DNA of 64,000 bases from Anaerostipes butyraticus. GTDB taxonomy: Bacteria > Bacillota > Clostridia > Lachnospirales > Lachnospiraceae. This document shows, piece after piece, positions 15,953 through 24,129 of this stretch. The notes beneath the pieces are model-generated. The model had not been told where the DNA came from, searched no databases, and saw only the letters and a list, made by a program, of their open reading frames with translations. A program made the translations under genes and the position numbers. The stretch spans positions 219,174 to 283,173 of the forward strand of contig NZ_BLYI01000062.1 in NCBI RefSeq assembly GCF_016586355.1, read 5' to 3'. Every line of letters starts with the position of its first letter. Position 1 is the stretch's first letter.

Positions 15953-17011
15953 TTAATCATCTGCACTATACATCGCTTTACAGATTGTTACCTTATGGTT
16001 ATAAATATCCCGGAACAATTGCTCTATTTCTTCGATTCCTGCTGTATGTGTAACCAAGTCTCCCACCTTCATTTTGCCTTCATCCAACATCTGTACGGTA
16101 TACTTCCACTCATTAAGCGGAGTTGACGCATAATAAGAATTCCACACTCCATAAATTTCAATCTCTTTCCTTAAGATTTGACTATGGTTTTCCAATTGTA
16201 TTTCTGTATTTTTGTTCGGATTTCCAAGAAGAGCAACAGATCCAAACGTCCGGACATACTGAATCGCCTGGTTCCATGCCGTGGACGTTCCTGTCCCTTC
16301 TATCACAACATCTGCTGTTCTTTTTCCTGTAATCTTCTCCATAAAATCTCCGATATCTTCTTCCATGGAATTTACAATACACAGACCTCTTTCCTCAGCA
16401 AATTTCTTCTTCACCGGATCAATATCCACCATAATCACATGCTGTGCAGCAAAAATTTCTGCCCATCTGGCCGCCATAATTCCGATTGGCCCTGCACCAA
16501 AAATCAGCACCGTATCTCCGGCCGTCACTCTGCCTCTGCGTACTGCATGCTGTGCAACGGTTGCTGGCTCTACCATTGCCAGTTCTTTTCCCGTAACCTC
16601 CGGATTTTTTGAAAAAATCAGGTGCCATCTCGAAGGAATAATACAGTACTGAGCGAATCCTCCATTACATCTGGATCCCAAATAATTATAATTTGTACAT
16701 TGTGCATAATGTCCTGTTTCGCAATGCTCACATTTTCCGCACGGAATCAGCGGGAATACACCTGCTTTTTTCCCAATCAGTTCCTTGTCTTCTTGTTTTG
16801 ATACTTCTACGATCGTTCCGGCAAATTCGTGTCCAATCGTAATCGGAAAAACATGTGCCCCTAATTCAAATACTCTCGGCATGTCAGACCCACAGATTCC
16901 ACATGCTTCGACTTTCATTAAAATCTCATCATCTTTTAATTCTCTTAATTCGACCTCTTCGCATCCGAAATCTCCAATGGAGCGAAGACGCAGCGCTTTC
17001 ATCTTCTTCAT
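15953..17011 (-). CDS. GatD-like zinc-dependent polyol-phosphate dehydrogenase (copy 2)
   Basis: A 352-residue medium-chain dehydrogenase paralogous to the one at 13092-14141. It has zinc ligands in EACGICGSD and GHEFAG, a structural zinc cluster in IPCGKCEHCETGHYAQC, and nucleotide-binding GAGPIGIMAARWAE. It is 8 bases downstream of the mannose-type IIA gene and upstream of alsE. The two copies are similar throughout, so they may act on two related polyol phosphates or on successive positions of one carbon chain. Either possibility is inference. Confidence 0.88.
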   Translation of the reverse strand: MKKMKALRLRSIGDFGCEEVELRELKDDEILMKVEACGICGSDMPRVFELGAHVFPITIGHEFAGTIVEVSKQEDKELIGKKAGVFPLIPCGKCEHCETGHYAQCTNYNYLGSRCNGGFAQYCIIPSRWHLIFSKNPEVTGKELAMVEPATVAQHAVRRGRVTAGDTVLIFGAGPIGIMAARWAEIFAAQHVIMVDIDPVKKKFAEERGLCIVNSMEEDIGDFMEKITGKRTADVVIEGTGTSTAWNQAIQYVRTFGSVALLGNPNKNTEIQLENHSQILRKEIEIYGVWNSYYASTPLNEWKYTVQMLDEGKMKVGDLVTHTAGIEEIEQLFRDIYNHKVTICKAMYSADD

Positions 17012-17018
17012 CTCAGTC

Positions 17019-17411
17019 TTACTCTCTCCTTAATGATCGGATACCCTGTGCACCCGCTTTTTCTACTTTCTCCGCAAGCATATCCATTGTTATATCTTCC
17101 GTCCGTTCCAGCGCTGCTGTAATTAGCATCGCCAGATTCATTCCTGTCACTATGTGGATATTCAACTCCTGACTCAGCATGCATATGGTATTGAACGGTG
17201 TTCCTCCTATCAGATCCACCAATACCAATACCCCATCTCCCGTATCCAGTCTCTCAACCGCTCTTTTTACACGATTTTGATAACTGTCGGGATTCTCACC
17301 CGGCTGAAGAGAAATACTTTCTGTTTGTTTCATTGTTCCAGCCACCATAGAGACACTATCTAAAATTCCTTCGCACAAACTCCCGTGACTAATAACTGCT
17401 ATTCCTACCAT
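17019..17411 (-). CDS. PTS mannose-type subunit IIA
   Basis: A 130-residue EIIA-Man protein. The active histidine is His9 in VGIAVISHGSLCEGI, followed by SISLQPGENPDSYQ and the ILVDLIGGTPFN-like segment VLVDLIGGTPFNT. It accepts phosphate from HPr and passes it to the IIB encoded at 14157-14627. The start follows GGGAGGAAG and the gene sits directly after IID. Confidence 0.93.
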   Translation of the reverse strand: MVGIAVISHGSLCEGILDSVSMVAGTMKQTESISLQPGENPDSYQNRVKRAVERLDTGDGVLVLVDLIGGTPFNTICMLSQELNIHIVTGMNLAMLITAALERTEDITMDMLAEKVEKAGAQGIRSLRRE

Positions 17412-17430
17412 CTTACTTCCTCCCAGAAAT

Positions 17431-18267
17431 TTATGATGCCGCTACCGCAAGAACGCCAGTCAGCGAAGCAATAATACCTACAACAAATAAAATAACAATG
17501 ATATATGTTGGCTTTACTTTCTTACTTAACATTTTCCATACCAGCAATGTCGCAATCAGTGGAAGCATTCCCGGTAACAGTGAATTTAAAATATCTTGAA
17601 AATTGATTCCTACCTGTCCCACTTTAAAGGCAATCGGTGTCTCGATATTTACTCTCGTAGCTGCCATATTCCCAACAACCATCAAACCTACGATACTGAA
17701 AATTTCTGTAATACGGTTTAATGTTCCTGCTTTCAAAATTTTCAAAATTGCTGATTTTCCCTGTTTGTAACCCATCATATACATTGCATATCCCATACCG
17801 ACCATCAGAACTTTGTACGCAATTTCGAATATAATTGGCCCTGCTATATTACCGGCCAGAGCCAGGCTGCAGGCAATTCCTGCAAGAATCGGATAAGCAA
17901 TTCCCTGGGAAACTGTATCGCCAATTCCTGCCATTGGCCCCATCAAACCAGTTCTCACTGCATTAATATCTTCCGCATCTACATCTTCTCCATTTGCCGC
18001 CTGTTCTTCCATAGACGCTGCCACACCATGAATCACTGTTCCTATCCAGGAAGGTTCCGTATTAAAAAACACCATGTATTTTTTCAGTGCTCTCGCCTGA
18101 TCTTCTTTCTTTTTATACAAACGCCGTACAATTGGAACCATCGCATTAGTTGTTCCAAGAGCCTGCAGACGTTCGTAATTGTAACAAGTCTCACTGGAAT
18201 ACCCCAGCAGGAAATGTTTGATCAAATCTTTCTTTTGTAATTTCACTCTTTCTTCTGCCATAATCAT
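17431..18267 (-). CDS. PTS mannose-type subunit IID
   Basis: A 278-residue IID membrane component of the mannose/fructose/sorbose family. It has the typical MVPIVRRLYKKKEDQARALKKY region, the NTEPSWIGTVIHGV motif, GLMGPMAGIGDT near the middle, and C-terminal hydrophobic segments. Together with IIC it forms the sugar channel. The start overlaps the IIC stop by 4 bases, so the two are translationally coupled. Confidence 0.93.
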   Translation of the reverse strand: MIMAEERVKLQKKDLIKHFLLGYSSETCYNYERLQALGTTNAMVPIVRRLYKKKEDQARALKKYMVFFNTEPSWIGTVIHGVAASMEEQAANGEDVDAEDINAVRTGLMGPMAGIGDTVSQGIAYPILAGIACSLALAGNIAGPIIFEIAYKVLMVGMGYAMYMMGYKQGKSAILKILKAGTLNRITEIFSIVGLMVVGNMAATRVNIETPIAFKVGQVGINFQDILNSLLPGMLPLIATLLVWKMLSKKVKPTYIIVILFVVGIIASLTGVLAVAAS

Positions 18268-19013
18268 GCCTCTCCTTCCTCTTTATTTTTTGCGGTAAAG
18301 ACGTAAACTAATACACCAATACATGCCGCAAATACAGTGACTGCCATCGTATCAAGTTTTGCATAGATCGTCATAAAATATCCGATAAAGAAAAAAGCGA
18401 TAATCTTTCTTTTTCCCAAAAAACTTAACAACATTGCAATACCTAATGCAGGCATCAATGCTCCAACAACATTTAACGCATCAATCATCGGCTGTGGAAT
18501 CGCTGCCAACGCTTTTGTGGCAAAATCTCCTCCGAAATATACCAGGCAAAATGCCGGAATTCCGTAGAGTACACAAGCCGTAATACAGGATGGCACATAA
18601 TTCATCAAACGTACTCCTGTGATATTCCCTTCCTCCAGGTATTTATCCGCTCTGTGTACCCAGAAACTATTAATTGTCATATACGCCTGATTGATCAAAA
18701 TTCCCAGAAGAGAAAACGGAACGGCAAAGGTTGGTGCAAGATTCGGAGAAGCCCCGGATACAATAGTAAGGGCTGTACCAAAAACACCCGCTACCATCAA
18801 ATTTCCTGGCATGGTTCCTCCTGCTGTAATCCATCCGAGATACGTCAGCTGAATATAAGCTGCCGCTTTCATTCCTGTAATCGGCTCACCCATAACAATC
18901 GCCACCAGAAATCCTGCCCAAATTGGATACAGCCATGTTCTTGTGATCACGTGACTAAACCACCACTGGCTTCCAACCGCAATCGCTGCTACTAAGATTG
19001 CTGAAATTAACAT
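18264..19013 (-). CDS. PTS mannose-type subunit IIC
   Basis: A 249-residue integral membrane permease of the mannose/sorbose family, with IWAGFLVAIVMGEPITGMKA, LTYLGWITAGGTMPGN and a C-terminal GKRKIIAFFFIGYF stretch, and seven or more hydrophobic segments. I chose the second ATG (19013) because AAGGAGGAG lies 6 bases before it, while the first ATG at 19019 abuts the site. It begins the second half of the cluster, about 100 bases after the ascorbate-type IIC gene. No terminator is visible in that gap. Confidence 0.92.
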   Translation of the reverse strand: MLISAILVAAIAVGSQWWFSHVITRTWLYPIWAGFLVAIVMGEPITGMKAAAYIQLTYLGWITAGGTMPGNLMVAGVFGTALTIVSGASPNLAPTFAVPFSLLGILINQAYMTINSFWVHRADKYLEEGNITGVRLMNYVPSCITACVLYGIPAFCLVYFGGDFATKALAAIPQPMIDALNVVGALMPALGIAMLLSFLGKRKIIAFFFIGYFMTIYAKLDTMAVTVFAACIGVLVYVFTAKNKEEGEA

Positions 19014-19115
19014 ATACATCTCCTCCTTGTATGATTATTTCTTATATACACATTGTATCTGCACAAAAACATCCTCACCATACCAATTCATTTCCCAAAT
19101 ATGGCAATCTTTTTT

Positions 19116-20522
19116 CTATTTCTTTTCTTCCTTTTCCTTATTCTTTAACGCCGGATTCATATCATATTGAAACCATTCTTCTCCTTCATCCCTGTTTTCA
19201 ATCATTTCAGGGATTAAAATCATAATGATGACGATGCCTATTAAGATGATCAAAGTTCCAATTGATCCGATTTCTCTAATATATTTTCCCAAAAAAATTC
19301 CTACCAGACCAATATCGGGTTCTGGAAATGTCACATGCTGTGCGGATAACTCCCCTAAAAAGGGCAGAAAAATTTCCGGCAGAACAGACATTATCACTCC
19401 ATTTATAAAGCCGCCGATTACCGCACCCCTTCTGCCCCCTGTAGAATTTCCATATACTCCTGCTGTGGCTCCGCAGAAAAAATGTGCCATAATACCAGGG
19501 AAAATTACAGTCACCTGGCATGCAATCATAATTCCCATTGATACCAGTCCTCCAAAAAAAGAAGACAGGAAACCTACCATTAATGAATTGGGGGAATAGG
19601 AAAATACCACTGGACAATCCACTGCCGGCTTTGCATTTGGAATCCATGTATCTGCAATTCCCTTGACTGCAGGAACAATCTCATTGATAAACCAGCGAAT
19701 CCCTGTTGTTACAATCACAAAACCAACAGTAAATGTAAGAGCCTGAGAAACAGAATAGACTAAATAATCTTTCCCTCCGGATAATTCACTTTCTACAAAC
19801 GCACTGCCACAGGCACGAGCTGCCACGACATAAAATATAATCATTGTCACCGCTATAATAATCGAAGAATCTCTTAAGAAAGCTAATTTTTTAGGGAATT
19901 TCATATCTTCCGCAGATCTTGAATTTTCCCCATAAATCTTTCCAAGCCACGCTGCCAGAAGATAAGTTATTCCACCAAAATGTCCTACAGCGATTGTATC
20001 ATTACCACATATTTTTTCTGTATACCGCTGAATCATCGCAGGTGAAAATACCATAACAATCCCCATCGTCATACTTCCTAAAATAAAAAAAGCAGGTCCT
20101 CTGAGCTGAGCCGACCTCAAAACACTTACGACCATACATGTCATATACAGCATTTGGTGACCTGTCATAAACACATAATGAAATCGTGTAATCTTTGCCA
20201 AAACCAAATTTACAACAATGCCCAGTACCATAATGATTGCTATATCCGATCCATATAAATCTACCGCAATTCCTGATATACCCTCTACACTTAAAATCAA
20301 TCCTGTCATATGAAATCCCTGTTGCATCATTTCTCCAAACGCTGTGACTGACTGTGCAATGATATTACCTCCCACGCTTATGATCATAAACCCTATCATA
20401 GATTTCAGCGTTCCTCTTACAACCGTCTCAAAATTTTTTCTTTGAAGAACCAGCCCTAAAAATACAATTCCTCCAATAAGGATTACTGGCTCAAGCAAAA
20501 AATCCCGGATCATATTTATCAT
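19116..20522 (-). CDS. PTS ascorbate-type (UlaA/SgaT-like) subunit IIC
   Basis: A 468-residue polytopic permease. It resembles E. coli UlaA rather than GatC: VVRGTLKSMIGFMIISVGG, the FMTGHQML histidine motif, TIAVGHFGGITYLLAAWLGK, SAEDMKFPKKL and AVDCPVVFSYSPNSLMVGF all align with UlaA segments. UlaA imports L-ascorbate. However, the ascorbate-specific decarboxylase, lactonase and epimerases are missing here, so the substrate is probably another acid or polyol. The IIB and IIA partners lie immediately upstream. A charged C-terminal tail of about 30 residues is cytoplasmic. Confidence 0.87.
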   Translation of the reverse strand: MINMIRDFLLEPVILIGGIVFLGLVLQRKNFETVVRGTLKSMIGFMIISVGGNIIAQSVTAFGEMMQQGFHMTGLILSVEGISGIAVDLYGSDIAIIMVLGIVVNLVLAKITRFHYVFMTGHQMLYMTCMVVSVLRSAQLRGPAFFILGSMTMGIVMVFSPAMIQRYTEKICGNDTIAVGHFGGITYLLAAWLGKIYGENSRSAEDMKFPKKLAFLRDSSIIIAVTMIIFYVVAARACGSAFVESELSGGKDYLVYSVSQALTFTVGFVIVTTGIRWFINEIVPAVKGIADTWIPNAKPAVDCPVVFSYSPNSLMVGFLSSFFGGLVSMGIMIACQVTVIFPGIMAHFFCGATAGVYGNSTGGRRGAVIGGFINGVIMSVLPEIFLPFLGELSAQHVTFPEPDIGLVGIFLGKYIREIGSIGTLIILIGIVIIMILIPEMIENRDEGEEWFQYDMNPALKNKEKEEKK

Positions 20523-20537
20523 TCCTTTTCCTTTCTG

Positions 20538-20816
20538 CTACTCTCCGTTCAGTGCTTTATACAGCTTTTCTTCCAGTTCCTCCTCATCAATAATAGAATT
20601 CAATATGACCAGATTGGGAAATCCCCGCATAATATCTTCTAAATCTTTTGCCACCACAAAATAATCCGCATCGTTTTCATTCACTTCATACACTGCTCCA
20701 TGGATTGTCTGATACTGATCAGACAATCCCCATTTTCCAAGCAATCCCCGTATATTCATTTCCACCACAAAACTGGACCCCAGACCTGTTCCGCATACCG
20801 TCATAATCGTCTTCAT
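20538..20816 (-). CDS. PTS ascorbate/galactitol-type subunit IIB
   Basis: A 92-residue IIB phosphocarrier with the active cysteine Cys8 in TVCGTGLGSSFVVEMNI, the pattern of UlaB-like proteins. It starts behind AGGAGGATGATAG, 4 bases after the IIA stop, and precedes the UlaA-like IIC gene. Confidence 0.92.
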   Translation of the reverse strand: MKTIMTVCGTGLGSSFVVEMNIRGLLGKWGLSDQYQTIHGAVYEVNENDADYFVVAKDLEDIMRGFPNLVILNSIIDEEELEEKLYKALNGE

Positions 20817-20820
20817 ACTA

Positions 20821-21231
20821 TCATCCTCCTATCAACGCTGATAATTCTTCATCATTTTTCGCTTCTTTTATCTCTTTTACTCTCTCGTCATCTCGGCAGA
20901 TCTGAACAATTTTCTGCAGATTTCTTAAATGTTCTTCTTCGTCTCCAGCCGATAAAGTCAAAAAAACCCACACCTCTTTTCCATAAAATAAAACCGGATG
21001 CTTCAAACTCAAGACGCAGATTCCTGCTTTTAACGCCCCTGCTTCTGCCCGTGCGTGCGGCATGCAAATTCCTTTTCCTAAATAAAAATATCCCCCATAT
21101 TCTTTTATATTGTTAAGAATTGCTTTATAATAGCTTCGTCCTACAATCCCATTCTCTTCCAGAATACAGCACGAGATTCTAATCGCTTCTTTATAGTCCT
21201 CCACCTTCTCTATTAATTTTACAAATACCAT
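20821..21231 (-). CDS. PTS fructose/ascorbate-type subunit IIA
   Basis: A 136-residue IIA protein of the fructose/mannitol fold. The phosphorylated histidine lies in GKGICMPHARAEAGA, with LKHPVLFYGKEVWVFLTLSA after it. The length fits UlaC-like IIA proteins. It lies between the PRD regulator and the IIB gene, giving the order regulator-IIA-IIB-IIC also seen in the first operon. Confidence 0.91.
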   Translation of the reverse strand: MVFVKLIEKVEDYKEAIRISCCILEENGIVGRSYYKAILNNIKEYGGYFYLGKGICMPHARAEAGALKAGICVLSLKHPVLFYGKEVWVFLTLSAGDEEEHLRNLQKIVQICRDDERVKEIKEAKNDEELSALIGG

Positions 21232-21248
21232 TTTTACACCTTTTCTCC

Positions 21249-23168
21249 CTATCTTATCTTCAATAAATCCTGATAATTCTCGGCCTTTTTGAATCTCTCA
21301 ATATTATCGTCTTTTGTTAAAATCTGAATTAGTTCCAACAAGTTTTCATTTTCATCCTTATTGGCAACCACTATAATAATCTTTACGTCTGTTTTTCCCT
21401 TTACGCCAAATCGTATTACATTTTTCAACTGAAGAAATGCCATGTGATTTTTCTTTACATGCCCCGGCGGAGCATGTACAAAAGCAATCTCCGGGATAAA
21501 CACCATATAATTTCCTACTGTCTGGACCACTCTGATCATATCTTCCACATAAGCTTCCTCAATGAATCCGTCCTCAACAAGAAGATGGGAAGCTATTTTA
21601 ATAGCTTCCTTCCAGTCATCCGTTTCTTCTTTAAATCTGCAGTATCTTTCCTGCAACAGTTCCCTTAATCTTCCCTGATTTTCACAACTAATCCTGCGCG
21701 CAAGATACTCTGTCTTTTTGTTATAAAACATATTGGTTATCTCTTCACGAATTAAATTCAAATCTTCAGCGCTCAACAACGGATTTACCTCCAGGACTTT
21801 ACATTTTCTCATTTTTAGCGGCACTGTGCTAATCACAAAATCCGGATTTTCTTTCTCCGCTTCATTTTCAACATCCTTCAGCCTGCAAGTCTCTATTATT
21901 TCCAATTCCGGCATCATCATATGGAGTCTCTGCTTTAACAAAACTGCTGTTGAAATTCCACCATTGCAGGCCAGCATTACTCTAATATTAAACTTCAAAT
22001 TGTAATTTTCCTGGAATAACGTCTCAAAATACATCGTTGTATAGGCGATTTCCGATTCTGGAAATTCAACTCCAAAAATATCTTCATACTCCTTCAATAT
22101 CTTTTTCGTAATATCATACATAAACAACGAAGAGTACCGAATATCTTCCTCCAGCGGATTTTCAATCTGAATTTTATTTTTCAGTCGATAGATAGCTACT
22201 TTCAAGTGCATCATAATCTGATTACCAATATCTTTATTTGCTTCATAATCAATTTGAATTACTTTGCAAAATTCTTTAATTAAGTTCTCTGTAATCATCA
22301 TAATCTTCTTGTCTTCCAGGTTATCATCCAAAAACGTACCATAAAATTTTTTTGAAGCATGAAATAGCATAATGAGATAAAAAATATCTCCTTCATTCAA
22401 ATATATCGTATGATGTTTTTCCATAACCTTTTTAATGATTCTATACTCGCTGCTTTCCTTCCAATCCGGTATTTTTTTATAAATAATATGAAAACCATAA
22501 AAACTCCTGCACAATGATATCAAAATCATATTTTCTAATTCCTGGATCGCATTATCGGAGTATTTTATTTCCTGTTCTTCTTCTATCGCCCGTATCATTT
22601 CTTTGGCAATCTTTGTTTCGATCACTGCATGCTTTTTTATAATCCCATCAAGATTAATCATCTTTTCATTCATGACTTTTACATATCGATTAAAGATCAT
22701 ATTCCTTATCTCAGCTTCATTCCCTGTGATTGTTAAACCATAATAGGACTTTCTTACCAACTGTATTCCGCATCGTTTCAGCTCTTTTTCTACTGTCTTC
22801 AGATCTTCTACCAATGTGTTCTTGCTGACTTCCAGTTCTCGTGCCAATTGTTCTATCGTTGTTTTATCTGTCATAATCAGCAGTACAATGATCACAGTGA
22901 CTCGATCATCTTTTGAATACATTTTCATATCATTGTCATATAATATTTCATTTAAATTAAGTTCTTCCTGCATGGTCAATCGAATTCCTAAACGAGGCAT
23001 CCTTTCCAGTTCAACAGGGTATCCCTTTAAGGAATATTCAATCATATCCAGATCATTCCGAACTGTCCTCGAACTGACATCAAATTCATCTGCCAGTTCC
23101 TTTGTTGTCATATAGCCATTTCTTTTTTCAAGACATCTCAAAATCTCTATCTGTCTTGTTGTCAGCAC
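21249..23168 (-). CDS. PRD-domain transcriptional regulator with IIB-like and IIA domains
   Basis: A 639-residue regulator from a GTG start behind GAGGTGAGAA. Domains in order: helix-turn-helix (TTKELADEFDVSSRTVRNDL, about 17-37), a second one (about 100-150, QLARELEVSKNTLVEDLK), two PRDs (about 190-400), an IIB-like domain with Cys in VMLACNGGISTAV (about 410), and a C-terminal IIA with His in AFVHAPPGHV. It likely activates the downstream hexitol cluster depending on phosphorylation by HPr and the cluster's own IIB. It is richer in A+T than its neighbours, which may hint at separate ancestry. Confidence 0.88.
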   Translation of the reverse strand: MLTTRQIEILRCLEKRNGYMTTKELADEFDVSSRTVRNDLDMIEYSLKGYPVELERMPRLGIRLTMQEELNLNEILYDNDMKMYSKDDRVTVIIVLLIMTDKTTIEQLARELEVSKNTLVEDLKTVEKELKRCGIQLVRKSYYGLTITGNEAEIRNMIFNRYVKVMNEKMINLDGIIKKHAVIETKIAKEMIRAIEEEQEIKYSDNAIQELENMILISLCRSFYGFHIIYKKIPDWKESSEYRIIKKVMEKHHTIYLNEGDIFYLIMLFHASKKFYGTFLDDNLEDKKIMMITENLIKEFCKVIQIDYEANKDIGNQIMMHLKVAIYRLKNKIQIENPLEEDIRYSSLFMYDITKKILKEYEDIFGVEFPESEIAYTTMYFETLFQENYNLKFNIRVMLACNGGISTAVLLKQRLHMMMPELEIIETCRLKDVENEAEKENPDFVISTVPLKMRKCKVLEVNPLLSAEDLNLIREEITNMFYNKKTEYLARRISCENQGRLRELLQERYCRFKEETDDWKEAIKIASHLLVEDGFIEEAYVEDMIRVVQTVGNYMVFIPEIAFVHAPPGHVKKNHMAFLQLKNVIRFGVKGKTDVKIIIVVANKDENENLLELIQILTKDDNIERFKKAENYQDLLKIR

Positions 23169-23215
23169 AAATTCTCACCTCATTTCTATGTGCCCGGCTT
23201 CCGCCGCCATATAAA

Positions 23216-23268
23216 ATTTATCGGCTAGACGGACATCATTTCTGATATATCCGCCTACCCGATAAAAT
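23216..23268. repeat. imperfect palindrome upstream of the hexitol regulator
   Basis: ATTTATCGG (23216-23224) and CCGATAAAAT (23259-23268) pair with one bulge. The inner parts TAGACGGA and TCCGCCTA pair with mismatches. It lies 48-100 bases before the GTG start of the PRD regulator and may be an operator or a leader hairpin. Confidence 0.5.
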
Positions 23269-23390
23269 ACCCATAACACATTCTATTTACCATAATCTAT
23301 ACCAATTTGTTTCCACATACTTTCTCTACTTCTATTCTACTTTAGATAAGAACTGTAACTCTATACCAAATCCTTTCCCTATATGTGGAA

Positions 23391-23430
23391 AAAGCAAAAA
23401 AAATAGGACTTCAAATGAAGTCCTATTTTT
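23391..23430 (-). terminator. terminator of the cytidylate-kinase-like gene
   Basis: AAAAATAGGACTTC (23399-23412) and its complement (23417-23430) form a 14-bp stem with a 4-base loop, flanked by T-runs on the minus strand. It lies just after the stop codon at 23442. Confidence 0.9.
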
Positions 23431-23441
23431 TCTTATCCTGT

Positions 23442-24047
23442 TTACTTTATATATTCTATAATAGCTCCAGCTGCCCGGTCGATTCCACTCTTTGCCGTAT
23501 TAATCACCAGATCATAGTTGCTTGGATGTCCCCATTTGATCCCGGTATAATAGTCATGATAAGAAGACCGTTCCCAGTCAATCTGTTTTACCTTTTTCTT
23601 TGCCTCTCTCCTGGAAAGGTTTTCTGTCTCCATGATTCTTTCAATCCTGTATTCCCGCGGGGCATGCACAAAAAAGGAATACAGATTCTCCCGGCCCTGC
23701 AGGATGATATCCGCACATCGTCCAACAAAGACACATGATTTTTCCTCTCTGGCAATCTCTTTGATCACTTCTGTCTGCACAAGAAACAGTTTTTCCGGCG
23801 TCATAATCCCATCATACTGTACCCCCAGCGCCGGATGGCCGATTGGCACTCCGAGAATATGACTATAAGATGGATTCTCTTCGTGGTTCTTTACGTACTC
23901 TTCTGACATGTCACTTTTCTTCGCGACTTTCGAAATCAGCTCTTTTCCGTAAACCGGGATGCCAAGCATCTCACCGATCCGGTCTCCCAGATCTCTTCCT
24001 CCGCTCCCACATTCTCTTGAAATACATATGATAGCGTTCTCTGTCAT
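23442..24047 (-). CDS. cytidylate kinase-like family protein
   Basis: From the ATG at 24047 (behind GAGGTG) the product is 201 residues. It has a degenerate P-loop ISRECGSGGRDLGDRIGEML, a VFVGRCADIIL strand and an arginine-rich lid (REYRIERIMETENLSRREAKKKV). This family is widespread in gut Clostridia and distinct from the housekeeping Cmk. Its substrate is not established, and a nucleotide or nucleoside kinase role is only inferred from the fold. It has its own extended -10 promoter and terminator, so it is a single-gene unit. Confidence 0.82.
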   Translation of the reverse strand: MTENAIICISRECGSGGRDLGDRIGEMLGIPVYGKELISKVAKKSDMSEEYVKNHEENPSYSHILGVPIGHPALGVQYDGIMTPEKLFLVQTEVIKEIAREEKSCVFVGRCADIILQGRENLYSFFVHAPREYRIERIMETENLSRREAKKKVKQIDWERSSYHDYYTGIKWGHPSNYDLVINTAKSGIDRAAGAIIEYIK

Positions 24048-24105
24048 AAGCACACCTCATTTCCGCCAATCACCATGGCAAACTGACTCTTTAGATCTTT
24101 TTTCT

Positions 24106-24114
24106 ATTATACCA
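24106..24114 (-). promoter_or_regulatory. extended -10 promoter of the cytidylate-kinase-like gene
   Basis: On the minus strand the sequence TGGTATAAT is a perfect extended -10 element about 60 bases upstream of the start. No good -35 box is visible, as is usual for such promoters. Confidence 0.6.
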
Positions 24115-24129
24115 TAAACAGGTTCTGTG

